Notes: generated from the letters alone by a model not told the origin. A stretch of DNA of 64,000 nucleotides from JAGVSR01 sp033765145 (GCA_033765145.1 JANRIH010000009.1:124001-188000); one strand, 5' to 3'. Shown: positions 1-9,084, counted from the first letter of the stretch. Translations and numbers: made by a program.

Positions 1-403
1 AAGCCCGATCGAGGAGACCATCCTGCCGGATCTGGCCGGGCCAAATTTCGTCCGCGAAGACGCGGCCGTCGGGCCGCAGCGTCACGCCGGCGTTGACGAG
101 CGAGCCGCCGCCAAGTCCGGACCCCACCAGCACGTGCATGTCCTCGCCGATGCGGATGTCGAACAGCGCCGTGTCGGGACCGGAGTTGATGTAGCGGCCT
201 CGAAGGCGAAAATCGTTCTTCAGGTCGGGAAAGCGCGCCGGGAACTCGCCGGTCAGGACCTCGCGGCCGCGCTCCAGGACCGCAACGCTCTTGCCGGCGC
301 GGGCGAGATGGGACGCGGAGACGCCGCCGCCATAGCCCGACCCGATGATGACGACGTCATAGCGGTTCTTCAATTGGTCGAGGGGGCGGGAGAGGCGCGA
401 CAT
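1..403 (-). CDS. GMC-family FAD oxidoreductase (cholesterol-oxidase-like), truncated by the window edge
   Basis: Only the N-terminal 134 residues are inside the window; the gene continues past base 1. The visible protein opens with a Rossmann FAD-binding segment (DVVIIGSGYGGGVSASHLAR, about residues 15-34) ending in an acidic LERG, followed by a second flavin-contact stretch with VGSGLGGGSLVNAG. This arrangement is typical of the GMC/cholesterol oxidase group, which oxidises alcohols using FAD. The start is the ATG at 403, with an AGGAG-type ribosome site about ten bases upstream. Substrate cannot be inferred from the fragment. It lies codirectional with the phytase-like gene, 137 bases downstream of that gene's stop. 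Confidence 0.8.
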   Translation of the reverse strand, partial: MSRLSRPLDQLKNRYDVVIIGSGYGGGVSASHLARAGKSVAVLERGREVLTGEFPARFPDLKNDFRLRGRYINSGPDTALFDIRIGEDMHVLVGSGLGGGSLVNAGVTLRPDGRVFADEIWPGQIRQDGLLDRA

Positions 404-540
404 CGGCCGGGGGAGCTCCTGGAGTTCGGATGACCGACTTCTCTATGCGTTTCGCGTCGCGCTTGCAGTCGTCGCGATGACACAGGACGCTGTTCATTGC
501 GAATTTCCCGGCCCTGCGGAGGCGGCGAGGCGACCGGACG

Positions 541-1644
541 TCAGCCGGAGGCGCGGGGCCGGAGCGCGAATTGCAGCAGGATCGTGCGCTGGAGAATGCG
601 GGAAAAATTGTCGTCCGAGATGAGCGTCAAAATCGTCGTGCCGTCGGATTCGCGATGGACGGCGAGGCCTTCCATGTTGTCGATCTCTCGGGTCAAATCC
701 GCATCGACCAGAACCTCACCGTCGAGGATGGCGCCGGGGGCGATGTCGCCCGCCGCGATCTCGCGCAGTCGCATGCGAACGCCGTCGAGGACGCGGAAGC
801 GGCGCTCGAGCAGAATGATATTGCCATTGTCGAGACCGACGGCGTCCGTGATGGCGTAGTCGTCGTGGGCCCGGATCGACAGCTTTTCGGGCTTGCCACC
901 GCGCCAGAGCCAAGCGGCGTGCGTCTCGGCTTCATCGGCGGCATATTCCGAAATGGCGAGGATGGAACTGCCCTTTGCGCCGCTTCGAAGGGCAACCACC
1001 GTCTCGAGGCCGTCGCGGCCGTCCTTCTTGCGCAGTTCGGCCGGCAATTCCAGATAGCTCGACGGAGCGCCCGGAATTCCGGCCTGGACTGGAAACCGTC
1101 CGATTCGGTGATGGTTCTCGAAGGAGATCAGCACTTCGCCGTTGTCGAGTGTGCCGGATGCGAGGGTCATGCCTTCGGCATCCCGGTCCCGCCCACGTGC
1201 AAGGTCTTTGCCGCTCTTTGCTTTGAGCGCCCCGATCGTGACGTCCGTCAGAGCGTCCGGATGGCGGTTCCTGCCATAGACGAGTGTGCCGGCCATCCAG
1301 GCGCCCGCGTCGGAAATCGCGGTCAGGCGGCGGCCGTCCGGCGAGATCACGAGGCCCGACCATCCTCCGAAATGGGGCGAGGGATCGGTCAAAACGAGGC
1401 CGCCACGCCAGGAGAGCCGGCCGAGGTCGGTCGTGGGGCGGCCGGCGCGTTCGAACACCGTGATCGGGATCGATGTCACGTCGAGGCGCTCGCCCTTCAG
1501 GCCTTTCGGCGAGGGCTTGATCGCCGCGAACGCCAATCCGCAAGTCAGAGCGAGGATCGCGCCGCCCGCGAAAAGACGCCGGCCGAAATGCGTCGGACCG
1601 GCGTGCTTTTCCTGTTCTGAACTGCGCGCGGTCCCCGAGGACAT
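541..1644 (-). CDS. Exported phytase-like / esterase-like beta-propeller protein
   Basis: The 367-residue protein matches the 'esterase-like activity of phytase' family (PF13449 type). A hydrophobic export segment near the N-terminus (GGAILALTCGLAFAA) is followed by the family's blade signatures: GWSGLVISPDGRRLTAISDAG in the first third, then a DAEGMTL stretch and an ISFENHHRIGRF stretch mid-protein. The family is thought to be a periplasmic or surface beta-propeller; its substrate is usually unknown and I make no phytase claim. The reading frame runs upstream into cobT, so I chose the ATG at 1644. It lies 14 bases after the cobT stop and is preceded by a GAGG site, giving a likely operon with cobT. 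Confidence 0.75.
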   Translation of the reverse strand: MSSGTARSSEQEKHAGPTHFGRRLFAGGAILALTCGLAFAAIKPSPKGLKGERLDVTSIPITVFERAGRPTTDLGRLSWRGGLVLTDPSPHFGGWSGLVISPDGRRLTAISDAGAWMAGTLVYGRNRHPDALTDVTIGALKAKSGKDLARGRDRDAEGMTLASGTLDNGEVLISFENHHRIGRFPVQAGIPGAPSSYLELPAELRKKDGRDGLETVVALRSGAKGSSILAISEYAADEAETHAAWLWRGGKPEKLSIRAHDDYAITDAVGLDNGNIILLERRFRVLDGVRMRLREIAAGDIAPGAILDGEVLVDADLTREIDNMEGLAVHRESDGTTILTLISDDNFSRILQRTILLQFALRPRASG

Positions 1645-1657
1645 CAACGTTCCCGCC

Positions 1658-3577
1658 TCAATGTCTCGCGCTGCTCGGCCGGGCAGGGACGCCGCCTCGG
1701 CCACGAATGCCGAAGGACGCACTTCCCCCATTTCCTTCCTCGAACAACTCGACCAGTTTGTCGGTCATGGCGCCCGCAAGTTCACTGGCATCCGTGATCG
1801 TGACGGCGCGGCGGTAGTACCGGGTGACATCGTGGCCGATGCCGATTGCGATGAGTTCAACCGGCGAGCGCGTCTCGATTTCGTGGATCACCTGACGCAA
1901 ATGCGTCTCCAGATAGCTGCCGGAGTTGACGGACAGGGTCGAGTCGTCGACCGGCGCACCGTCGGAAATCATCATCAGAATACGGCGCTGTTCGGGCCGG
2001 GCGAGGATGCGCGCGTGGGCCCACGCGAGGGCCTCGCCGTCGATGTTCTCCTTCAACAGGCCTTCGCGCATCATGAGGGCAAGCGATCGCTTCGCGCGCC
2101 GCCATGGTGCGTCTGCGGTCTTGTAGATGATGTGTCGGAGATCGTTGAGGCGGCCGGGGTTGTTCGGCTTGCCCGCGGCGAGCCAGCGTTCTCGCGCTTC
2201 TCCGCCCTTCCAGGCTTTCGTCGTGAAGCCCAGGATCTCGACCTTCACGCCGCATCGCTCGAGTGTGCGGGCGAGGATGTCGGCGCAGCATGCGGCGACG
2301 AGGATCGGACGGCCGCGCATGGAGCCCGAGTTGTCGATCAGGAGCGTGACGACCGTGTCGCGGAACGAGGTATCTCGCTCGCGCTTGAACGACAGGGGGT
2401 GCATGGGGTCGGTGATGATGCGCGTGAGGCGTGCGACGTCGAGGGTGCCTTCCTCGATGTCGAAATCCCAGGCGCGGTTCTGCTTGGCGAGGAGGCGGCG
2501 CTGTAGCCGATTGGCGAGCCGCGAGACGCTGCTGGCAAGGACGCGCAGCTCCTTGTCGAGAAAGCCGCGCAGGCGATCCAATTCGTCGGGGGTCGACAGC
2601 TTGTCGGCTTCGACGATCTCGTCGCTCGAACTGGAGAAAATCTTGTATCCGAACGCGGCGGGGTCTTCGAGCACGTTGGTGTTCGGCCGCCAGGGCTCGG
2701 TCGTATCGATATCGGGCTCACCCTCGGATTCGGTATCGAAGTCCTCGGGCGGAGTCGCGTCCGCGCGTTCCGCGGTTTCGCCGGCCTTCTGATCGCTGTC
2801 GTCGTCGTCTTCGCCGGCGTCGCTTTCGCCGTCGGATGCGCTGTCGTCGCCGTCGTTCTCTTCCTCCCCGCCTTCGGGGTTCTCGTCCTCGTCGCTGGCC
2901 TCGCTCTCGTCTTCTTCCTCGCCCTCGCTTTCGCCCTCGGCCAATTCGAGCGTCTTCAGAAGATCGCGGACGATCCGGCCGAAGGCTTCCTGATCGTCGA
3001 TCTCGCTGTCGAGACGTTTGAGGAGCTTGCCGCAGGTCTTTTCGATGAGCGGCCGCCAGAGATCGACGGCGGCGCGTGTCGTCTTGGGGGGCGCCAGACC
3101 CGTCAGGCGTTCGCGTATCAGGAGCGCCAAGGCGTCCTGGAGCGGTGCTTCCTCACGCGACGTGACGGACGCGAGACGGCCGTTGGAGTAGATGTCCTCG
3201 CACTTCGCGGCGAGATTGCCGGCCACGCCCTCCATGCGGTTGGCGCCGATCGCTTCGACGCGCGCCTGCTCGACGGCCTCGAAGATCGCGCGTGCCTCGC
3301 CGGATTGGGGCGCGACGCGGCGGTGAACGCGCGCGTCGTGACACGCCTTCGAAAGTGCGAGGCTGTCGGCCCAGCCACGCACGACCGCGATCTCGCGCGA
3401 CGAAGGAACGCGCGCGGGCTCGGGGAGCTGGACGTGATGGCCTTCGAGACCGGGGCGGCCGGGGGAAAAATCCACTGTCAGCTTCTCGTCACCGGCCATG
3501 GCACGCACGGTGAGGCCGATCACCCGCTTAAGCGGTTCTGCCGGCGCTTCCTTGCGCTTCTGAGTGGGAGCCGTCAT
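1658..3577 (-). CDS. cobT: Aerobic cobaltochelatase subunit CobT
   Basis: CobT and CobS form the AAA+ motor that, with CobN, inserts cobalt into hydrogenobyrinate a,c-diamide in the aerobic cobalamin pathway. The 639-residue product has the family layout: a helical N-terminal part, a highly acidic low-complexity linker at about residues 212-296, and a C-terminal von Willebrand A domain with a MIDAS motif (DNSGSM at 415-420) for Mg2+. It ends with an extra Gly/Arg-rich tail of about 25 residues beyond the usual end. cobS lies 64 bases upstream on the same strand, and the phytase-like gene follows closely. CobN is not in the window. Confidence 0.95.
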   Translation of the reverse strand: MTAPTQKRKEAPAEPLKRVIGLTVRAMAGDEKLTVDFSPGRPGLEGHHVQLPEPARVPSSREIAVVRGWADSLALSKACHDARVHRRVAPQSGEARAIFEAVEQARVEAIGANRMEGVAGNLAAKCEDIYSNGRLASVTSREEAPLQDALALLIRERLTGLAPPKTTRAAVDLWRPLIEKTCGKLLKRLDSEIDDQEAFGRIVRDLLKTLELAEGESEGEEEDESEASDEDENPEGGEEENDGDDSASDGESDAGEDDDDSDQKAGETAERADATPPEDFDTESEGEPDIDTTEPWRPNTNVLEDPAAFGYKIFSSSSDEIVEADKLSTPDELDRLRGFLDKELRVLASSVSRLANRLQRRLLAKQNRAWDFDIEEGTLDVARLTRIITDPMHPLSFKRERDTSFRDTVVTLLIDNSGSMRGRPILVAACCADILARTLERCGVKVEILGFTTKAWKGGEARERWLAAGKPNNPGRLNDLRHIIYKTADAPWRRAKRSLALMMREGLLKENIDGEALAWAHARILARPEQRRILMMISDGAPVDDSTLSVNSGSYLETHLRQVIHEIETRSPVELIAIGIGHDVTRYYRRAVTITDASELAGAMTDKLVELFEEGNGGSASFGIRGRGGVPARPSSARH

Positions 3578-3641
3578 GGCCTCACTTCAAATCCGGATTT
3601 CTTGCGGCCCCGAGCCGATGGGCCGGTTCACGGTCTATATC

Positions 3642-4682
3642 TCAGCTCAACGCCACGTTCGCAGCGCTCTCGGGCAGCTCGGTGCCGAAGCAGCGCTGAT
3701 AGAACTCGGCGACGAGGGGTCGCTCGAGTTCGTCGCACTTGTTCAAGAACGTCACGCGGAAAGCGAAGCCGATGTCGCCGAAGATTTCTGCGTTCTCGGC
3801 CCAGGTGATGACGGTTCGCGGGCTCATGACGGTCGAGAGATCGCCGTTGATGAAGGCCGCGCGCGTGAGATCGGCCACGCGCACCATGGCGCCCGCCTGC
3901 TTGCGCGTCGCGTCGTTCTTCGCGAGCGACTTAACCTTCGCGAGGACGATGCCGACCTCGTCGTCGTGGGGCAGATAGTTGAGCGTCGTCACGATCGACC
4001 AGCGATCCATCTGTCCCTGATTGATCTGCTGCGTGCCGTGATAAAGTCCCGACGTATCGCCCAATCCGATCGTGTTGGTCGTCGCGAACAGCCGGAACGC
4101 CGGATGGGGCTTGATGACTTTCGACTGGTCCAGAAGCGTCAGCTTGCCCGAGACTTCGAGAATGCGCTGGATCACGAACATCACATCGGGACGGCCGGCG
4201 TCGTACTCGTCGAAGACGAGGGCGGTGTTGGAGCGCAGGCAATAGGGGAGAATGCCCTCGCGGAATTCAGTCACCTGCTTGCCGTCCTGGAGGACAATGG
4301 CATCCTTGCCGATGAGGTCGATCCGGCTCACGTGGCTGTCGAGGTTCACGCGGATGCAGGGCCAGTTGAGACGCGCGGCCACCTGCTCGATGTGCGTCGA
4401 CTTGCCGGTGCCGTGATAGCCCTGAACCATCACGCGCCGGTTGTGCTTGAAGCCCGCGAGGATCGCCAGCGTGACATCGCGATTGAACAGGTAATCGGGA
4501 TCGACGTCGGGCACGTGCTCGGAGGCCTGCGCGTAGGCAGGAACTTCCATGTCGCTCTCGATCCCGAAGACCTGGCGGACCGAGAGCGTCATGTCCGGCA
4601 TTCCGGCAACGGCGGTCTGCCTGTCGTCGCGGCCCGCCGGTTTCGAGGCGGTGTCCTTCGACGCAGACGACGGAGTGCGCAT
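3642..4682 (-). CDS. cobS: Aerobic cobaltochelatase AAA+ subunit CobS
   Basis: This is the AAA+ ATPase partner of CobT in cobalt insertion. The 346-residue protein shows a Walker A motif (GYHGTGKST, residues 88-96), a Walker B-like LVFDEYDAGRPD segment and sensor/arginine-finger regions, at the normal family length. The frame is open further upstream, but the ATG at 4682 has a GAAGGA ribosome site and gives the expected N-terminus. It is transcribed toward cobT and preceded by the J-domain gene, an arrangement common in Hyphomicrobiales. The two subunits are expected to be co-expressed and to assemble as stacked hexameric rings. Confidence 0.95.
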   Translation of the reverse strand: MRTPSSASKDTASKPAGRDDRQTAVAGMPDMTLSVRQVFGIESDMEVPAYAQASEHVPDVDPDYLFNRDVTLAILAGFKHNRRVMVQGYHGTGKSTHIEQVAARLNWPCIRVNLDSHVSRIDLIGKDAIVLQDGKQVTEFREGILPYCLRSNTALVFDEYDAGRPDVMFVIQRILEVSGKLTLLDQSKVIKPHPAFRLFATTNTIGLGDTSGLYHGTQQINQGQMDRWSIVTTLNYLPHDDEVGIVLAKVKSLAKNDATRKQAGAMVRVADLTRAAFINGDLSTVMSPRTVITWAENAEIFGDIGFAFRVTFLNKCDELERPLVAEFYQRCFGTELPESAANVALS

Positions 4683-4834
4683 GTGGTGTCCTTCACGCTG
4701 GTAGAAAGCTGGGTCTCGGCCGGCCCATCGTACCCATCCCAAGGCGGGCGTCAGCGATCCCGGTCGCGCGCGCCACGTCCGGCTTTCGATCTGACCGGAA
4801 TTTTGCCGCTTAGCCGGCTGGCGGCGTTCCGGCC

Positions 4835-5467
4835 TCAGACCAAGCCCGCTTGCTTCAGATAGTTATAAGCTTGGATGATCTCGCGCAACTTCTCCTCGGA
4901 GCGCGTATCCCCGCCGTTGGCATCGGGATGGTGGAGCTTTACCAACTCCTTGAACCGTGCCTTGACCTCGTCCTTCGGCGTGCCGGGCTGAAGGTCAAGG
5001 GTATCGAGCGCCTTCCGTTCCAAGGGTCGGACCTGACGGCGATTTTCCGGGGGTTCCGAGCGGGCCTGCTTGGCCCGCCAGGCGAAGAACGAGGCCGCAT
5101 CGCCGACGCCTTCCGTGCGAGGTGCACTGGCGCTCGACCCGCCCTGCCGCGTGCCGTGGGCCCAGGAATTGGCGCCGAGCTTCCAAGTCGGCCGGTGACC
5201 GGTCAGGGCGTCTTTCTGGAAGTCCACGACTTCGCTGTCGCTCATGCCGTCGAAGTAGTTGTAGGCGGCGTTGTACTCGCGGACATGCTCGATGCAGAAA
5301 TGGAAATACTCCCCGTCGTGTCCGCGGCCTTTGGGCGCACGGTGCGTGGCCGGCAGCTTACAGCCACGGCGTTGGCAGCGCGGAGCGTTCGCGTTGGGAT
5401 CGGCGTCCGCCCCCGCGCGCTTCTCCCCCACACGAATGCTGTCGAAGTATTTCGAGTCGAGTTTCAT
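4835..5467 (-). CDS. J-domain (DnaJ-like) protein with N-terminal Cys/His region
   Basis: The 210-residue protein carries its J domain at the extreme C-terminus, with the diagnostic HPD tripeptide in KLHHPDANGGD. It therefore should stimulate an Hsp70 ATPase. The N-terminal half has a Cys/His-rich segment (CQRRGC, then FHFCIEHV), which suggests a metal site but is not a canonical DnaJ zinc finger. It lacks the G/F and substrate-binding domains of full DnaJ. This protein recurs upstream of cobS and divergent from bolA in alphaproteobacteria. Whether it assists cobaltochelatase assembly is inference from position only. Confidence 0.85.
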   Translation of the reverse strand: MKLDSKYFDSIRVGEKRAGADADPNANAPRCQRRGCKLPATHRAPKGRGHDGEYFHFCIEHVREYNAAYNYFDGMSDSEVVDFQKDALTGHRPTWKLGANSWAHGTRQGGSSASAPRTEGVGDAASFFAWRAKQARSEPPENRRQVRPLERKALDTLDLQPGTPKDEVKARFKELVKLHHPDANGGDTRSEEKLREIIQAYNYLKQAGLV

Positions 5468-5602
5468 TCTGGGAGAGTATGGTCAAAGCGATGGTTCGAC
5501 ACAAGAACGCCGGTTCGACTTCTATGCCGCGTTGCGAGCCGGCCATAGCAACCCGACCTGAAGTAGTGGCAGCGCGTTCGAGGCCTGCCGGGAGGATATT
5601 CC

Positions 5603-5881
5603 ATGAGCGTCGAGAACCGGATGCGCGAGAAGCTTCTGGTCGGACTGGAGCCTGTCCGGCTCGACATCGTGAACGAAAGCGAGTTGCACGCCGGTCACCG
5701 GAATTCACCGGGTACGGGTGAGAGCCACTTCCGCGTTCTCATCGTCTCGCCGAAATTCTCGGGCGTCCGGCGTGTCGAGCGGCATCGCATGGTGAACGCG
5801 CTCCTGGCCGAGGAACTCAAAAGCCGTGTGCACGCGCTCGCGCTTCAGACCTACGCGCCGGGTGAGGAGATTGGGAAGTAG
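5603..5881 (+). CDS. bolA: BolA family protein
   Basis: The 92-residue product has the BolA fold signature: an N-terminal helix, the conserved SHFRVLIVSPKFSG strand-loop, and the RHRMVNALLAEEL helix with the invariant His. BolA proteins pair with monothiol glutaredoxins and influence Fe-S/iron homeostasis and morphology. It is divergent from the J-domain gene, with 135 bases between the start codons that presumably hold both promoters. The TAG stop codon is itself part of a GTAGGCAGCAGGCAGC heptamer repeat (see the repeat entry at 5878). Confidence 0.92.
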   Translation: MSVENRMREKLLVGLEPVRLDIVNESELHAGHRNSPGTGESHFRVLIVSPKFSGVRRVERHRMVNALLAEELKSRVHALALQTYAPGEEIGK

Positions 5882-6014
5882 GCAGCAGGCAGCGCGGTTG
5901 CTGGTGGGCAACTGAAGCGCAAAGGCAGAGCGCGCGGGTGCGGAGCGGGCATTGTTTTTGCCTGCGTTCGGCAGGACCGAAGCGCAAGGAAAGACCGCGC
6001 GGTTGCGGGGTCAG
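5878..6014. repeat. Repeat-rich spacer between bolA and ftsX (heptamers plus a 40-bp-family unit)
   Basis: The convergent gap begins with GGCAGCA-type heptamers at 5878-5893. A unit at about 5892-5929 follows (core GCGCGGTTGC, then GGGCAACTGAAGCGCAA) and partial copies run to 6014. The same core occurs five times, in inverted orientation, downstream of asmA at 50294-50472. GCGCGGTTGC and GGGCAAC can pair as a short hairpin. No gene is visible here. The repeats touch the stop codons of both bolA and ftsX, which fits a 3'-end REP-like or terminator role. Confidence 0.6.
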
Positions 6015-7199
6015 CTACTTGCGCTGATTGAGAATGCTGTAGACGCCATAGCGGCTCGTCAGCATGCAGAGCGCGGCGACGATCACAACGACGATACCCA
6101 GCAGAACGAAGCCGGCGACATCGAGAGACCCGCTGCCGATGAGGCGCTGGAGTTCGGCTGTCGCGATGGGGCCGCCACCGAGGACTGCCGTGATCGCGGG
6201 CATCGCCAGGAATACAAATGCCGCGCACGCGGCACCGACAAATCCGGCCCGAATGCCGAGGCGCAAGAAGTGCTTTTCGAACTCATGAGCAATGAAGCGG
6301 TCGGTGGCGCCGACGAAGTGCAGAACCTCGACGATCTCGCGGTTCGACGCCATGGAGCTTTTCGTGGCCGAAATGATGATCGCTGTCGTTGCCGCGGCGA
6401 CAAGCGCCAGGATGGCGATGCCACCCAAAGCCAGCGAGCGCGTGACGGTGCGGATCTGGCGCTGCCACTGGCGATGGTCGTCGAGCGTCACACCCGGGAA
6501 GCGTTGTTCGACGTCGGACTTTACCTTGTCGATGTCTGGTGTCAGGGCGCGATCGAGTTCGACCGCAATGAGGCGCGGCACGGGCAGCGCTTTCAACGCA
6601 TCAGACTTGCCGAGCCAGGGTTCGAGGAGCGCCGTCGCATCTTCGAGGGACAGCACGCGCGCGTTGACCACACCGGGCTGGCTGCCGACAAATTTCGCGA
6701 CGTCGTTGGCCGTCACTTCCGTGTCGACGTTTTCCCGCGGCTCGATCTGAACCGTGACCTCGCTCGCGATGTCGCGCAGCCATCCGTCGGCCGAGATGTT
6801 GACGAGGTAGACGGCGCCGACCGTCAGGCAGGCGAGGAAACACATGATCGAAACGACGAGCGTCAGCGAGCTGCCGGTGACGCGGCCGGGCGGCACGATC
6901 GGCGCGTGGAGTTGCGACTTGTTGCGCTTCGTCTTGCGTGATCGAGCCGGCGGCTCGGGCCGCGGATCGGGGGTCAGCGTGCTGTCATAGCTGTACGTGC
7001 CGCGTAAATCGGCGTCGCGCGGATCGGGTTGTGTCCCGTAATTCTGTGTTCCGTAATTCTGTGTCCCATAGGCATCGCGTGGGTTCGGCGACCCGGTCAC
7101 GGGATCGTCATAACCGCCGAGATCATAGGCCGGATCGGCCGGCGGCGGATATCCGCCGGGTCGCGGCCGGCCAGAGGGATTGTCATACGATCCGGACAT
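6015..7199 (-). CDS. ftsX: Cell-division ABC transporter permease FtsX with a long cytoplasmic N-terminus
   Basis: FtsX works with FtsE in the divisome to activate periplasmic peptidoglycan hydrolases. The protein (394 residues) has the FtsX topology: a first membrane segment at about residues 108-134, a periplasmic domain, then three membrane helices toward the C-terminus. The roughly 105-residue cytoplasmic N-terminus is long for the family, rich in Pro, Gly and Tyr, and contains a tandem NYGTQ repeat encoded by a 15-bp DNA duplication. The start overlaps the end of ftsE by 17 bases, indicating translational coupling. Confidence 0.92.
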   Translation of the reverse strand: MSGSYDNPSGRPRPGGYPPPADPAYDLGGYDDPVTGSPNPRDAYGTQNYGTQNYGTQPDPRDADLRGTYSYDSTLTPDPRPEPPARSRKTKRNKSQLHAPIVPPGRVTGSSLTLVVSIMCFLACLTVGAVYLVNISADGWLRDIASEVTVQIEPRENVDTEVTANDVAKFVGSQPGVVNARVLSLEDATALLEPWLGKSDALKALPVPRLIAVELDRALTPDIDKVKSDVEQRFPGVTLDDHRQWQRQIRTVTRSLALGGIAILALVAAATTAIIISATKSSMASNREIVEVLHFVGATDRFIAHEFEKHFLRLGIRAGFVGAACAAFVFLAMPAITAVLGGGPIATAELQRLIGSGSLDVAGFVLLGIVVVIVAALCMLTSRYGVYSILNQRK

Positions 7200-7839
7200 G
7201 GCCCTCGTGTAACTCCAGCCGCGGCGCCTTGAACTGCCGCATCAATTGATGGTCGTGCGTCGCGATGAGGACAGACGTGCCGAGCCGGTTCAATTCGATA
7301 AAGAGGCGCAGGAGGCGTCGGGCCATCTGCGGGTCGACGTTGCCGGTCGGCTCGTCGGCGAGCAACAGTTCGGGCTTTCCGATCACCGCGCGGGCGATCG
7401 CGGCGCGCTGTTTCTCGCCGCCGGACAGGACGGACGGATAGGCATCCATCCGGTCACCGAGCCCGACCCACTGCAGAAGGTCGGTCACGTCCTCGCGGTA
7501 GTCGTCGATCCGCTTTCCAACGACGCGCAGTGGAAGGGCCACGTTCTCCCATGTCGTCAAATGTTCGAGCAGGCGGAAATCCTGGAACACAATGCCGATC
7601 CGGCGGCGGAGCTGCGCACGCTTCTGCGCCGTCACGCGGCTCACGTCCTGGTTGAACATCTCGATCCGTCCTCGGGTCGGATGTATCGACATGAAGAGCA
7701 GACGCAACAACGACGTTTTCCCGGCGCCTGATGCTCCGTGCAGGAAGTGGAAAGAGCCCGGCTTCAGCTCGACATTGACTTCGGCGAGGACGTCTCGTCC
7801 GTGGTCGTAGCTCAGCGCGACATTCGATAGCCTGATCAC
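7183..7839 (-). CDS. ftsE: Cell-division ATP-binding protein FtsE
   Basis: This 218-residue ABC ATPase has Walker A (GASGAGKTS), the signature LSGGEKQR, Walker B (LLLADEPTG) and the H-loop in IATHDH. It drives conformational change in FtsX at the septum. The gene lies immediately upstream of and overlapping ftsX, the canonical FtsEX order. It is divergent from hpt across a 288-base intergenic region (7840-8127) that presumably contains promoters for both directions; I do not see a convincing riboswitch or small gene in that stretch. Confidence 0.95.
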   Translation of the reverse strand: MIRLSNVALSYDHGRDVLAEVNVELKPGSFHFLHGASGAGKTSLLRLLFMSIHPTRGRIEMFNQDVSRVTAQKRAQLRRRIGIVFQDFRLLEHLTTWENVALPLRVVGKRIDDYREDVTDLLQWVGLGDRMDAYPSVLSGGEKQRAAIARAVIGKPELLLADEPTGNVDPQMARRLLRLFIELNRLGTSVLIATHDHQLMRQFKAPRLELHEGHVRIV

Positions 7840-8127
7840 GGCCTTGGGTCCCAGGTTCTGCCGTCAACTCACGGGGTCTTATGAGCGAGGATGTGTTGGT
7901 GATCAATCGTGGAGGATTGTGGCGCCGTCGTGTAGGGGCGGTGGCCGCGACGATCGGGGGCCGGGGTCCTCACCGGGACATTTTCACGGCGCTCCATCCC
8001 GCTTGCGCTCCCCGCCCGCACAGCCGATACCAAAACAGCAACAAACCGAATCACCCACCCTACCATGGGCCTTATCATGGGCCCGCTCGCGCACGCACCA
8101 CCGATCACCAAGGAGAAAGCCGGCAAA

Positions 8128-8676
8128 ATGGGCCAGGACGACGCATCCGGGACGCAACTCGCAGTCATTTTCCCGGCTGAGGAGATCGCCCATCGGCTCG
8201 AAGCTCTGGCCGGGGAGATCAAGGCGCTCGGCCTCGAGAATCTGCTCGTCATCGCCGTTCTCAAAGGGAGCTTTGTTTTCGCGGCCGATCTCATCCGCGC
8301 CATGCACCGTTCGGGTCTCGATCCCGAAGTCGATTTTCTGACGTTGTCGAGCTACAAGAAGAGCCGGGTTTCCTCCGGCTCGGTCGAAATCCTGCGCGAC
8401 ATCGACCTCGACCCCGACGGGCGCAACATCCTGCTCGTCGACGATGTGCTCGATTCGGGACGGACGCTCGCCTTCGCGAAGGACCTCTTGGCCGCGCGCG
8501 GCGCCAAGGTCATCAAGACCTGCGTTCTGCTCAACAAGGATGTGAAGCGGGCGGTGGCCGTCGGCGCCGATTTCCGTGCTTTCGACTGTCCCAACGAGTT
8601 CGTGGTGGGGTATGGAATGGATGCGGCCCACAGGTTCCGCGAACTGCCGTTCGTCGGCCGGATCGTGAGGGACTAG
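8128..8676 (+). CDS. hpt: Hypoxanthine phosphoribosyltransferase
   Basis: The enzyme makes IMP or GMP from hypoxanthine or guanine and PRPP in purine salvage. The PRPP-binding signature ILLVDDVLDSGRTL is present, together with the family's VLKGSFVFAADL loop and a YGMDAAHRFRELPFVG C-terminus. The frame is open from 8065, but I chose the ATG at 8128: it gives a normal-length 182-residue protein and follows an AAGGAG site, whereas the earlier ATGs lack one. cpdR follows after 51 bases on the same strand. Confidence 0.88.
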   Translation: MGQDDASGTQLAVIFPAEEIAHRLEALAGEIKALGLENLLVIAVLKGSFVFAADLIRAMHRSGLDPEVDFLTLSSYKKSRVSSGSVEILRDIDLDPDGRNILLVDDVLDSGRTLAFAKDLLAARGAKVIKTCVLLNKDVKRAVAVGADFRAFDCPNEFVVGYGMDAAHRFRELPFVGRIVRD

Positions 8677-8727
8677 CTGTATGTCCGGGGACGTGCACAA
8701 CATGGTACGCGACTGAGGGATCACGTC

Positions 8728-9084
8728 ATGGCCCGCATTGTTCTAGCCGACGACGATGCAACCACACGGGCCTTTATCGAGCGCGCGTTGAAGCAGGATG
8801 GACATGCGGTGACGCTCGCCCAGGATGGCGTCGAAGCGTTCGAACGACTCTCTCAGACCCCAGCCGATGTCCTCGTCTCCGATATCGAAATGCCGGGCCT
8901 CGACGGGATCGAACTGGCGAAACGGGCGCTGACTCAACAGCCGGAGCTCAAGGTGCTCCTCATGAGCGGATATGCCGAGGAACTCGAGCGGGCGCGCGGG
9001 CTTTCGGGCGCTCAAGTCGCCACGCTCGCCAAGCCGGCCTCGCTCGACGCGGTCAAGGCCGCCGTACGCGCGCTCATCGGTTGA
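8728..9084 (+). CDS. cpdR: Single-domain response regulator, CpdR type
   Basis: This 118-residue receiver domain has no output domain. It has the acidic pocket DDD at residues 8-10, phospho-acceptor Asp52 (SDIEMPGLDG), a Ser in the LLMSG switch and the conserved Lys in LAKPAS. Sequence and length match CpdR, which in alphaproteobacteria receives phosphate through the CckA-ChpT relay and, when unphosphorylated, primes ClpXP for CtrA and other substrates. The CpdR assignment rather than another single-domain regulator is by overall similarity and lineage. Its last 11 bases overlap the 3' end of the opposing DMT transporter gene. Confidence 0.78.
   Translation: MARIVLADDDATTRAFIERALKQDGHAVTLAQDGVEAFERLSQTPADVLVSDIEMPGLDGIELAKRALTQQPELKVLLMSGYAEELERARGLSGAQVATLAKPASLDAVKAAVRALIG

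Noticed and set aside
571..1620. Long plus-strand frame antisense to the phytase-like gene
   Set aside because: High-GC antisense frame with no family similarity or ribosome site; the minus-strand gene has clear domain motifs.
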